NCBI RefSeq assembly: GCF_000168295.1
Contig: NZ_AAQJ02000001.1
Coordinates: 461,001-525,000 of the forward strand
Direction of reading: 5' to 3'
DNA from: Rickettsiella grylli
GTDB taxonomy: Bacteria; Pseudomonadota; Gammaproteobacteria; Diplorickettsiales; Diplorickettsiaceae
DNA length: 64,000 nt
Part shown: one piece after another, positions 16,258 through 24,439 of the stretch
How positions within the stretch are numbered: the first letter of the stretch is position 1
How the letters are laid out: each line of letters opens with the position of its first letter
The notes under the pieces: model-generated
Told to the model about the DNA's origin: nothing
Databases searched by the model: none
The model's input: the letters and a program-made list of their open reading frames with translations, nothing else
Translations under genes and position numbers: made by a program

Positions 16258-17196
16258 TTAATCGAGTTTCTCAAACTGAAATAAATTAGTTTTAGTATCA
16301 AATCCTTTTACTGTAATCATTTCTGTTACGATTCGGCCGGCAGGATGAGAGGCACGTTCTTCGATTTGTACGATGACATCTAAAGCTTCAGCCGCTAACA
16401 AGTAGGGTGGTGTTGTTACAACTTCACAAGCCAAATCCAACACCCGTTGCACGGCCGCTTCTGGATTATTCGCATGTATCGTTGCAATCCCTCCGGGACA
16501 ACCGGTATTCCACGCTTTTAACATATCCAGCGCAGCACCATCACGAACTTCACCGATGACAATTCGATCGGGTGAATTACGCACCGCGATCCACAATAAG
16601 CGATTCATCGTCACGTGTTCTGAAACCAGCATGGTTTTTAAATTTTTAACGTTGCATTGCAATTCGGGTACTTGCTCTAGCACTAAAACTCGATGCCCTT
16701 CGGGTACAAGCTTTGCCATCACATCCAATAAGGCATTGGCAAACGTGGTTTTACCCGAAGCCGGACTACCACTAATTAAGATATTTTTTCTACACGTAAT
16801 GGCATGCGTTAAAGTATTAGCTTGTTTTTGTGTAATAATTTGGGATTCAACATAATGTTCAAGCGTAAAAACTAACTTAGCTTTTTTTCGGATATTAAAA
16901 GAAATTCGTTGATTGATCGGTGGAATAGTGATGTTGATGCGTTCACCCGAAAAAGGTAGCGTCGCATCTAAATACGGTGTTTGATCATTTAAAAACTTAT
17001 TTTCGTACTGAGCGAGAGCATGAACAAAGCTAGAGGCTAGATGTTCATCTAGGTTACCTGCGTAAAGCGTTTCTTGTGTTTTATGCTTAAACCAAAGAGA
17101 ACTATCAGGATTAAGCATGATTTCAAATATATTATCATCCTGCAATCCTTGATGTATTTGTGAACCTAACTTTTCCCAGAGATAACATGCTTCCAT
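16258..17196 (-). CDS. trbB: Conjugation ATPase TrbB (VirB11 family)
   Basis: 312 residues. Walker A G-S-P-A-S-G-K-T-T-F, the Asp-box region V-L-V-L-E-Q-V-P-E-L, R-N-S-P-D-R-I-V-I-G-E-V-R-D-G-A and the His-box G-G-I-A-T-I-H-A-N-N are all visible. VirB11/TrbB forms a hexameric ATPase that switches the system between pilus assembly and DNA transfer. It is the first gene of the trb operon and has a candidate promoter upstream (17245-17273). Intact. Confidence 0.94.
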   Translation of the reverse strand: MEACYLWEKLGSQIHQGLQDDNIFEIMLNPDSSLWFKHKTQETLYAGNLDEHLASSFVHALAQYENKFLNDQTPYLDATLPFSGERINITIPPINQRISFNIRKKAKLVFTLEHYVESQIITQKQANTLTHAITCRKNILISGSPASGKTTFANALLDVMAKLVPEGHRVLVLEQVPELQCNVKNLKTMLVSEHVTMNRLLWIAVRNSPDRIVIGEVRDGAALDMLKAWNTGCPGGIATIHANNPEAAVQRVLDLACEVVTTPPYLLAAEALDVIVQIEERASHPAGRIVTEMITVKGFDTKTNLFQFEKLD

Positions 17197-17244
17197 ACAT
17201 TTTTTCTTTTTAGTAATGCATTAAATTATCTATAATCTCCCTAA

Positions 17245-17273
17245 ACTTTAATACGTATAGAGCACACTTGCAA
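17245..17273 (-). promoter_or_regulatory. Candidate promoter for trb operon
   Basis: On the minus strand TTGCAA (17268-17273) and TAAAGT (17245-17250) with 17-bp spacing, about 50 bp before the trbB start, in the 153-bp gap after the coupling-protein gene. The -10 match is four of six. Confidence 0.35.
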
Positions 17274-17349
17274 GATTTTAACCGATACCAAATAGACGTG
17301 TTGTACCGAAAGTTGAAGCAAGAAACACTAAACCTTTCCTGCTAGCTGC

Positions 17350-19067
17350 CTAAATAGCTCCCTTCCGCAGTAGTATTTTTCGTACCCTAAACGCCTGCTT
17401 GTTTACAAAGATCGCCTGACCCAGTGTGAGGCGCTTAATTTCGTCGGGATGAATAATGAATTCGCGCGTCTGCTTAACGGAACCGAGCCCTGTGCTTCCC
17501 TGATTTTCGGATAGCTGTGCCGTAACCTCAAAGACAGATTCGGTACCAATCAGGTTAGCCAGTACCTCTGCATCATTCGGATTATTTTGTCGCTGAATAA
17601 TGTAATTATTGGTGTTATTTAATATCTGTCCTAACAACGCTTCATCGCCTTTACGCAGGATACGGATAATGATTGGGTCGATAAGACGGCATGAACACCG
17701 GCACCGCGCCCTTGATTAACCAGGTTAACGATCTGATCGCCTGCAAATATTGAAAATTCATCAAATATCGTATAAAGCTTGATTTTTTCTGCCTGGATTA
17801 ACAGTGAGGCTAACAGCGATTTTATATCATTGATAATCAGCTTGCCTAATGTTTCTGCATAAGCAGGAAAAGCTAAAGGCTGTAAGCAAAAATAGACAAC
17901 GGCCCTTTCCGAAAAAGCTTTATCCAGTGTAATAACGTTACCGGATGAGCAATCAAATAAATGGCCTATTTCACTGTCAGCGATGTTTTCAATTTCTGCA
18001 ATCAGACTGCTAATATCACGCTTTTTTTCTTCAAGCTTCTCAATATTGTTGACAAGACTCGCATCACCCAACTGTCGCGCTAATTGATAGAGGGATTCTG
18101 GTGATAAATGTTTTGCCAAGGAATGTAAATCCAGCGTCATGCTTGTTTTGGCTAAAATTTTAAACACTGTTTGTAAGTAGCCTTCGGCTATCTTACGATA
18201 ATGGTCTTCCGACCAGTGCCGAAGCTCAACGATACGATCTTTTTTAGACGTAAATCCACCAAATGCAATTGGGTTATATTTTAAACTTTCACCGACCATG
18301 GAAAACAAATAAAAAGGGGTACCCTGATCCAACGCAAACCGTTGTACTCGTTGAGCTAATTCCAAATCCCCCTTACCATCTACATAAAAAAGCGGATAGC
18401 AACGCACAATCGCGCTTTCAATAATATTCGCAATTCCTGTTGTTTTACCTGAACCTGTCGTGCCAATAGCTAAGGTATGTAAATTCGCGTCTTTATCCGC
18501 TAGTTGTACATAGTGCCCCGTCTGTTGATCGACACCTAAAAGGGTGCCTAGGCTATAAGCGGAACTCTTTAAATGCTCCAAACAACTAGCTAATTTCTGT
18601 TCAGAGAAAAGCTTAACTGATAACTTCGCTTTACCTCGTGCTACACGTCTGACTTCGTCACGTAAACTCTCATTCCATTGGGAAATAAAAGCAAATATTC
18701 CACCTAACAACAAACCATAAGGTAACGCCGATAAACAAACATAAAGATAGCTACATGAAATCTTATTTCCATAAAAATAAGCGTTTAATAGCATCCGACT
18801 TTGTTGATATACGGTGTAAAGATTTACCCCTCTCATCATCCAACTACTTAATAGCAATGGGATACTAAGACCTACCACCCATGCTATTGGCAGTTTCAAA
18901 AGACGAATAACTACAAATGTAAGCAGTCCTATAACAATAGAAAAAACCGAAAAAGTGAGTCCTCCCAACAGCATAAAAAAAACAAGTAAATTGCGTGGTT
19001 TTTCTGTCAATGCTTCAAGCACAACATCCAGTAAGTTAGATTTACTCTCTTTCGCTTGACTACTCAT
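17350..19067 (-). pseudogene. Type IV coupling protein (VirD4/TraG/TraD family), frameshifted
   Basis: Start ATG 19067, with GGAAG upstream and overlapping the previous gene's stop. N-terminal transmembrane helices, Walker A I-G-T-T-G-S-G-K-T-T-G, then Y-T-I-F-D-E-F-S-I-F (Walker B) and H-A-V-L-S-T-Q-S-L. The first frame then ends in V-K-A-M-K-R-C at 17631, while the real continuation L-R-K-G-D-E-A-L-L-G-Q-I-L-N-N-T-N-N-Y-I-I-Q-R-Q runs in another frame to 17350. The shift lies around 17660-17685. Coupling proteins bring the relaxase-DNA complex to the channel; loss of the last ~100 residues removes part of the motor domain. Confidence 0.88.
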
Positions 19068-19746
19068 TAGCACTTCCCTGATCACTTAAAAATGCTTGAA
19101 TGGGATAGGTTTTAATAAAAGGCGCTTTCTCTAGGAACGGCTTCAGTTGGTTTTCAATTTCTCTATCACCACAAAAATACCATACTTCCTGGTAATCAAA
19201 ATTTTTAAGATAATAATTAAAAATTTCACTGCGCCGTCGTTTACTTTTTTTGCTTAATTCCACTTCAATAGCAATTTTTTTATCATTCAGCAGTAAAACA
19301 CTGTCAGGGGTGTGTCCGATTTTCCCAAAACAATTTAATCCATCACCGTGCCGTAATTCTCGTTCAGATACATAGCTTCCACCAAAACGATTCAGCAACT
19401 GTAAATTTAATGTCGTCACCAACAAATCATGATGATAGGACGCTAAAGAAATTTTACGTAATGCAGGCAATGGACTGCCTGATACGTGAACCCCGTCATG
19501 AGTAACCCGATAAATACCCGCTGCGCCGTGAAAAATTCTCTCATGTAAAAGATAGTGGTGCGTTACTAATTTTTTAGATCGAATATAAGCCGTTGGCTGA
19601 GATATCTTAAGTTTTTGTGTAATGTGGTTAATCGTTACAAAGCCCACAGAATTAATCCAACACAATAAATTAAGATCTCTTGGAGTCAGTCGTAGCGTAG
19701 CCCTTAAAACAGGACGTTCTTTATTCCTTAAAATTATTTCTTTCAA
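19060..19746 (-). CDS. Replication-relaxation-like winged-helix protein
   Basis: 228 residues. N-terminal winged-helix part (R-L-T-P-R-D-L-N-L-L-C-W-I...I-T-Q-K-L-K-I-S-Q-P-T-A-Y) and a C-terminal part with I-A-I-E-V-E-L-S-K-K-S, a nuclease-like E-V-E-x(3)-K motif, as in the Replic_Relax family of plasmid proteins thought to take part in nicking or initiation. It heads the coupling-protein operon and sits next to the candidate oriT. It is the only relaxosome-like gene found in the window; no classical MobA/TraI relaxase with a three-histidine motif is present. Confidence 0.65.
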   Translation of the reverse strand: MKEIILRNKERPVLRATLRLTPRDLNLLCWINSVGFVTINHITQKLKISQPTAYIRSKKLVTHHYLLHERIFHGAAGIYRVTHDGVHVSGSPLPALRKISLASYHHDLLVTTLNLQLLNRFGGSYVSERELRHGDGLNCFGKIGHTPDSVLLLNDKKIAIEVELSKKSKRRRSEIFNYYLKNFDYQEVWYFCGDREIENQLKPFLEKAPFIKTYPIQAFLSDQGSANE

Positions 19747-19782
19747 ACCTATCTTTCTCCTCTACATTCTCTATATCCACAC

Positions 19783-19890
19783 CACCGCCGCCGGTTCGTG
19801 ACCTCGGTTTCTAAAATGGACAATGAGTTACATTGGACGTTGTGAAAGCGAGGTCACGAAATATTAGCGCTTGCTAATATAGGTGGCGGT
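19783..19890. other. Nested inverted repeats, candidate oriT or replication origin
   Basis: Perfect 12-bp arms TTCGTGACCTCG (19795-19806) and CGAGGTCACGAA (19849-19860), flanked by G+C-rich ACCGCCGCC / GGTGGCGGT (about 19783-19792 and 19882-19890). Next to the right arm is the perfect hairpin ATATTAGC-GCTT-GCTAATAT (19861-19880), and inside the loop CAATG-AGTTA-CATTG. It is non-coding and upstream of the transfer genes. Such nested inverted repeats are typical of transfer origins, but no nic consensus was recognised. Confidence 0.5.
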
Positions 19891-20289
19891 AAATACTCCT
19901 AATTTTCAGTCTCAATGACCGTATTTATTAGCATTCTTTAAAAAACTTCCCTTAAAATAGTCTGCATAAAATCTTGTTTAATTACCTACGCCATTTCAAT
20001 TTTGTAATTTAGTTGTAGGTAATTGTTGCACTTCATTGGCTGTCGCTTAGCCCCTAGCTAGTATGGCTTTTTTTCTAAACGATGACTAATAGCTTATGGA
20101 GTGGTACAGAGCAAAGCTAGCGCTTCAAATGTTCTATGAAAACAGCAGGCAACTCCTTGCAATTTAAGTTAATTTGACAATCATACGAAAAACTAGAATC
20201 TTTGGAAGATTAAGTCACGAATCCACCTCCAAGTAATAGCAGGCGAGGTAAGATGCGGCTTACCACTCATCTCTGCTTCTCCTTCCACA
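19891..20289. other. Non-coding region with further inverted repeat
   Basis: About 400 bp without a credible gene. It holds an inverted repeat AATTACCTAC (19980-19989) / GTAGGTAATT (20015-20024) and a short one GGTAAG/CTTACC near 20248-20265. With the repeats at 19783-19890 this makes one roughly 500-bp control region between the mobilisation gene and the replication-type genes. Confidence 0.5.
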
Positions 20290-20562
20290 TTAGAGCAGCA
20301 AGCCAGTTTCATGGGCTTCAATTAGCTGTCGCCACTGGGAATATGGATCTGATGATCGGGTAAAATACGCAGCAATCTGCTGCAAGGCAGCACGTTTATC
20401 GACTGTGGTACTTCCTAGATAGAGTGGAATTTCAAGGGTAGTATAACGAACTTTGCATTTATAGCACCATCGTCGTCTTCTCAACACTTTTCCGTCGATT
20501 ATTCGACGTGAATCACACACTTCGGTTTTATAATAATGACAAACGGGATTAAGACATTTCAT
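20290..20562 (-). CDS. NrdR-like zinc-ribbon protein
   Basis: 90 residues. The first half resembles the zinc ribbon of NrdR: M-K-C-L-N-P-V-C, then C-D-S-R-R, R-R-R-R-W-C-Y-K-C and R-Y-T-T-L-E. The cysteines needed for a four-Cys zinc site are present (C3, C8 and the C-Y-K-C pair). The ATP-cone domain of true NrdR is missing; instead there is a short helical tail. So it is not the ribonucleotide reductase regulator but a small nucleic-acid-binding zinc protein carried by the element. Confidence 0.6.
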   Translation of the reverse strand: MKCLNPVCHYYKTEVCDSRRIIDGKVLRRRRWCYKCKVRYTTLEIPLYLGSTTVDKRAALQQIAAYFTRSSDPYSQWRQLIEAHETGLLL

Positions 20563-20791
20563 TTGATAGTCCTCGTTACATTCAGCAGTTTGGCAAGTCT
20601 GTTGTTTTTATTTTTTAATTGTTGTGTTTCCCCCTTCCTGCGTAGTCTCATTTGATAGCCTAAAAATGATCCGTTGTAGTAATTTTTTTATGGACATATC
20701 GTTTTCTCCTTTTTTACTAATTCCAAATCAAATCATTTTTTATTAAACATCATTGGCAGCAAGAGACATAATCCGGACAGCTGGGCCAAGT

Positions 20792-21130
20792 TTATATCTC
20801 GCCACAGTTCTGGCAATCAACGGTTTTAGTGTAAATAGCAGAAGGTATGTGAAGATCTAATTCTTTGAGCATAAAATAGGTCTCCACCATGGCTTTTAGC
20901 ATCGCTGAATTATCTTTCACCTCATCCCAATCATCGGCTGTAAGAATTTTTAATTGCTCAATTCCTAAACCAAAATAAGGTTGTTCAGGATGCAACTTTT
21001 GGGGTGTTTTTTGGGGGTTAAAAGTTGCATTATTTATCCACAGCTTTGCAGAGGAAGTTTCAGTGGCATTTCTCTCTAAAGCCTTATGAGCTAAAGCTTT
21101 AATCGTCATCGGTTGCACCGTTTGTTTCAT
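20792..21130 (-). CDS. Hypothetical protein, 112 residues
   Basis: I do not recognise a family. N-terminal basic helical part, a Pro/Gln-rich middle (N-P-Q-K-T-P-Q-K-L-H-P-E-Q-P) and a C-terminal C-Q-N-C-G knuckle that could be half a zinc site. It follows the helicase gene on the same strand after an 82-bp gap that holds a perfect 17-bp inverted repeat (21152-21195). Its own coding sequence holds an 11-bp inverted repeat with the same core motif GCAACTT (20990-21030), which is unusual and suggests that the DNA or RNA itself is a binding target. Confidence 0.55.
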   Translation of the reverse strand: MKQTVQPMTIKALAHKALERNATETSSAKLWINNATFNPQKTPQKLHPEQPYFGLGIEQLKILTADDWDEVKDNSAMLKAMVETYFMLKELDLHIPSAIYTKTVDCQNCGEI

Positions 21131-21151
21131 ATTATTCTCCTAAATGAGCAG

Positions 21152-21195
21152 AAAGTTGCAAGTTGCATTCTCTAGGAGATGCAACTTGCAACTTT
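21152..21195. repeat. Perfect 17-bp inverted repeat
   Basis: Arms AAAGTTGCAAGTTGCAT (21152-21168) and ATGCAACTTGCAACTTT (21179-21195) with a 10-nt loop. Each arm holds the motif GCAACTT twice as a direct repeat. It lies between the helicase gene and the 112-residue gene. No T-run follows on either strand, so it looks more like a protein-binding operator or RNA structure than a terminator. Confidence 0.7.
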
Positions 21196-21212
21196 GGTCT
21201 GATAGCATCCGT

Positions 21213-22562
21213 TTAAACATGAACAATACATCCTTCTTCTTTTGCTTTTTTAAAATAACGACTGGCTTTTGACTTGCTAATGCCTAGCTCTAAAACAATC
21301 TCGTGTTGTCTACATCCTTGCTTAGCGAGCTCAACAACCTTCTCAAAAGTTGATTTCTCTAGTGTTTTTAACTCCCAGATTTGTTGGTTATTTTTTGTGA
21401 TGAGTTTAACTAAGAGAGGTCGTGCGGAATCACCACAAAAAGAGCGCGCCTTTTCAAAATGAACTTCAAAACAAGCACCATCACTTGGGTCATAATCACT
21501 CGGGTGTTTTAAAACAATGACGGTATCTAGTACATCTTCACGTTTGCTCGTTCCTCGTGCATTACCATTTTTTGCCGCATGATGAATAAAAAGAACAGAG
21601 CGTCCTTCGGATCGCATACGCAAAGCCCAGGCTTGCACTAATATCCAACCCTCCGCTTCATTTTCTTTTCCACTACGACACAATGTCGAAATGTTATCTA
21701 CGACAATGAGTTCGACATCTTTTAGAAAAGGTTCAAGTGCGTGTTGCCCTTCTAGTGTAGACAAATCAGGCATACCACGATTTTGAATGTCGGGTGTGAG
21801 AATAGTAAAAGGAGCTTTGGCTTCTTCTGTATGAGATAGCACAATAGAGGCCAGCCGCTCTTGCATCGTTGCTGCAGGCATTTCTCCATCAAGATATAAG
21901 ACAGAGCGCGGTTTATCTGCTTGCCAGCCTAAAAAGGAACCTCCACTGGCTACCGCATAAGCAATATTTAAGGCGACGTGGGTTTTGCCAACGCCTCGTT
22001 TGGCATAAAGCATGGCTAATCCTTGTTTTGGTAACCAGGGTGATAAAATAAGTTCGCGCTGAGCAATATTCAGCGTAAGAAAGTCAATTAATGTGATTAA
22101 TTGCAACTTGCTTTCAGGAGAGAGATGGTTACTTAACTGATTAATTTTATTTTCTAGCCAAGCTAAAGTTTCTTTCGTGTTTTGATGAGTCGCATAATGA
22201 TTTAATAGTTGGCTTATTTCTATTAACTGACGACGATTTGAATGTTCCTTTATAATATCGACATAAGCTGCGATATTAGATGTGCCGGGTGTTTTTTTGA
22301 TGAGTTCAAGTACATACATATCACCCTTTATTTCCTTTAATTCAGGCACTTTCTTCGCTTCTTCACTTAATGCCAATGCATCTACGCTTTCTCCTTTTTT
22401 AATTTTCTTTGTAATTTTCTCAAATAAGATTTGATGCTCTAATTGATAGAAGTCCTTAGATACTAAATGATCACTGATACCCGACCAAGTTATATTATCA
22501 AGTAGTAAACCGCCTAAAACGGCTTGTTCTGCTTGTAAGGAGTAAAAAAGATTATCGCTCAT
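21213..22562 (-). CDS. DnaB-N domain fused to RepA-like hexameric helicase/ATPase
   Basis: 449 residues. Residues ~1-110 match the DnaB N-terminal domain (E-Q-A-V-L-G-G-L-L-L-D, then D-F-Y-Q-L-E-H-Q-I-L-F). The rest is a RecA-like RepA ATPase as in plasmid RSF1010: Walker A Y-A-K-R-G-V-G-K-T-H, Walker B V-E-L-I-V-V-D-N-I-S, and L-F-I-H-H-A-A-K-N-G with the R-G-T-S motif. The C-terminal ~45 residues form a helix-turn-helix (C-R-Q-H-E-I-V-L-E-L-G-I-S-K-S-K-A-S-R-Y). It is likely the replicative helicase of the element, translated 2 bp after the gene at 22565. Confidence 0.82.
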   Translation of the reverse strand: MSDNLFYSLQAEQAVLGGLLLDNITWSGISDHLVSKDFYQLEHQILFEKITKKIKKGESVDALALSEEAKKVPELKEIKGDMYVLELIKKTPGTSNIAAYVDIIKEHSNRRQLIEISQLLNHYATHQNTKETLAWLENKINQLSNHLSPESKLQLITLIDFLTLNIAQRELILSPWLPKQGLAMLYAKRGVGKTHVALNIAYAVASGGSFLGWQADKPRSVLYLDGEMPAATMQERLASIVLSHTEEAKAPFTILTPDIQNRGMPDLSTLEGQHALEPFLKDVELIVVDNISTLCRSGKENEAEGWILVQAWALRMRSEGRSVLFIHHAAKNGNARGTSKREDVLDTVIVLKHPSDYDPSDGACFEVHFEKARSFCGDSARPLLVKLITKNNQQIWELKTLEKSTFEKVVELAKQGCRQHEIVLELGISKSKASRYFKKAKEEGCIVHV

Positions 22563-22564
22563 CG

Positions 22565-23065
22565 CTATTCTCCTTCTAGCATGAGTAGACGGAGATCATA
22601 AAAAAGATCTTTTAAAGTTTTACGAAACAATCTCGACAAATGATCGGATTTTAATAAATTAAATATTAAATCGAGCAAAATTGAGAAATTATCATCCAAA
22701 AAAATTTCCACCCCCTTAAATAGCCGTTCAACATGCATTCCTTGATTTTTATTTTTTATAGGGAACTGCTCAAAATAATGGGGAAGATAGATAAAATCTC
22801 GGATTACTTCAAATTTTAAAAAATCATGCTTTTGAAGTGAAGCTAAAGAAGAATAAATACTTATTATTTTTTTATCTAATGCTTTTGCTATATCAATAGG
22901 AGAGCATTGAAAATACCCTAATCGATTAGTATAAGGACCCGTATATAAATAAATAAGTACTATTTTGTCTTTCATGGTTAATTTAGCCTGTTGCATGGTT
23001 AACCAGAAATTTTTAGGTAATCTTAAAGATTGAGAACGATTATCAAGAGTAGCGTCAAAAAACAT
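22565..23065 (-). CDS. Winged-helix replication-type protein, hypothetical
   Basis: 166 residues. The N-terminal part (P-K-N-F-W-L-T-M-Q-Q-A-K-L-T-M-K-D-K-I-V then C-S-P-I-D-I-A-K-A-L-D-K-K-I-I-S-I-Y-S-S) reads as a winged helix such as those in plasmid RepC/RepA initiators. The C-terminal half is helical and unrecognised. It lies immediately upstream of the helicase gene with a 2-bp gap and downstream of the regulator at 23098, so a replication-initiation role for the element is a fair but unproven inference. Confidence 0.5.
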   Translation of the reverse strand: MFFDATLDNRSQSLRLPKNFWLTMQQAKLTMKDKIVLIYLYTGPYTNRLGYFQCSPIDIAKALDKKIISIYSSLASLQKHDFLKFEVIRDFIYLPHYFEQFPIKNKNQGMHVERLFKGVEIFLDDNFSILLDLIFNLLKSDHLSRLFRKTLKDLFYDLRLLMLEGE

Positions 23066-23097
23066 AGAAATTCTCCTTGTTATAATTAAAATTAAGA

Positions 23098-23922
23098 TTA
23101 GAAAATTCTGAATACTTCGTAACTTTCTGAAGATTTGATGCGATTGACTGCATCAGATATTTTTATCTCTTTATTTCTAACTTGGTTGATTAATTCATCT
23201 GTACCATATAGAAATATCTTTTTTAGTTGGAGATATTGAGTTCTTGAGAAACCTAATCGATTCGCTATAAATTGATCCGTTCTTCCGGTAACTTCGTTCC
23301 ATTTTAGACGAAGTTCGTTATTACATTGTTTTTTATTTTTAAATAAGTCCGACCGATGGCCTTGGCGATTACCAATAAATTTCCCTAAACTTATTCCTAT
23401 TGCTATAAGCTCAAAAACATCAAAAATACTTCTTAGATGAAGAACTTCATACTTTCCATCTTTTAAATCCGACAAATCTATTTTCCAGGCAGGAACAGTC
23501 TTTTTATTCTGTTTTTTATAGAGTAAAAAAGTTTTTTCATTAGCGATGATCTTATTGTTTTCATCGATAATAATCGCTTTAAGTTGATTTAAAGACGAGG
23601 AAATAAAAGTTATTTTTGGTAATTCTAAAGAATGACATTTCACCTGATTTGTCTGAACATTCATCGATCGAATTGAACTGGGTGAAGAAAAAAATAACGA
23701 CTTAATCTCATTTCGTTCTTTCGGAGAAATTAAATCTAAAGGATTCACTCTATATTTTTCTTTCTCCCACAGATAGTTAGCTATCTTCTGTGCAAATGTA
23801 TACTTAATATTACGACCATTTCGCATCAAACTTACATTTTGATGGGATGTTCCTAATTGATTAGCTGCCTTTTCCACTGTTCCACATAGTTTAATAAATC
23901 GTTCAAAAGGATTGACTTCCAT
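23098..23922 (-). CDS. HTH transcriptional regulator (Cro/CI-YdaS-like N-terminus)
   Basis: 274 residues. The first ~60 residues are a CI/YdaS-type helix-turn-helix (F-I-K-L-C-G-T-V-E-K-A-A-N-Q-L-G-T-S-H-Q). The central part has no recognised domain, and a second possible HTH lies near the C-terminus (T-D-Q-F-I-A-N-R-L-G-F-S-R-T-Q-Y-L-Q-L). It is transcribed divergently from the excisionase and integrase genes, and a perfect 14-bp palindrome lies between them, so it is a good candidate for the repressor that decides excision or maintenance of the element. Confidence 0.68.
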   Translation of the reverse strand: MEVNPFERFIKLCGTVEKAANQLGTSHQNVSLMRNGRNIKYTFAQKIANYLWEKEKYRVNPLDLISPKERNEIKSLFFSSPSSIRSMNVQTNQVKCHSLELPKITFISSSLNQLKAIIIDENNKIIANEKTFLLYKKQNKKTVPAWKIDLSDLKDGKYEVLHLRSIFDVFELIAIGISLGKFIGNRQGHRSDLFKNKKQCNNELRLKWNEVTGRTDQFIANRLGFSRTQYLQLKKIFLYGTDELINQVRNKEIKISDAVNRIKSSESYEVFRIF

Positions 23923-23985
23923 ACATTTCTACTCCGTTTATTGTTTTTAGGCATTGGAATAAAAACAATTGTATGCAAAAAACTT

Positions 23986-23999
23986 GCAACACGTGTTGC
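23986..23999. promoter_or_regulatory. Palindromic operator candidate between regulator and excisionase
   Basis: GCAACACGTGTTGC, a perfect 14-bp palindrome 64 bp before the regulator start and 108 bp before the excisionase start. It is in the expected place for an autoregulatory CI-like operator. Its GCAAC half resembles the GCAACTT motif repeated at 20990-21195. Confidence 0.55.
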
Positions 24000-24106
24000 G
24001 AATTTTTCTAGTAATCTGAGTAGGATAAATTCTAAAAATAAGGAAAGTCTATGCAGCCTCAATTAATGCGATTCAATGATCTTACGAATAATTGGAGGTT
24101 ATATAA

Positions 24107-24439
24107 ATGAAAACCTTCGATCTTAAAGAAGCGGCACAGTTTTTGAAGATGAACCCTGAAGGACTTAGAAGACTAGCAGTCAGTAAAAAAGTTCCTGCAG
24201 CAAAGCCAGGTAAATGTTGGTGTTTTTTAGAAGAAGACCTTGTTAATTACGTTCGATCACTTTACGATCACTCTTGCAAAGTATCGCAGGGTGTCTCACA
24301 CAAGAGGAGAAAAAAAATATGGCACTCTGTAAACGAAACAATATCTGGTGGATTAGATTTTCACACAATGGAAAGAGAATACAAAAATCGACTGAGACAA
24401 CTAACAAAGCAGCCGCGCAAGAACTGCATGATCGACTAA
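24107..24439 (+). CDS. Excisionase-like MerR/HTH_17 DNA-binding protein
   Basis: 110 residues. The first ~55 residues are a compact winged helix of the excisionase type (F-D-L-K-E-A-A-Q-F-L-K-M-N-P-E-G-L-R-R-L, then K-P-G-K-C-W-C-F-L-E-E-D-L). The start has GGAGG about 10 bases upstream. The last 121 bp overlap the integrase gene in another frame, so the C-terminal ~40 residues may be a by-product of the overlap. Such genes directly before a tyrosine integrase usually encode the directionality factor. Confidence 0.75.
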   Translation: MKTFDLKEAAQFLKMNPEGLRRLAVSKKVPAAKPGKCWCFLEEDLVNYVRSLYDHSCKVSQGVSHKRRKKIWHSVNETISGGLDFHTMEREYKNRLRQLTKQPRKNCMID

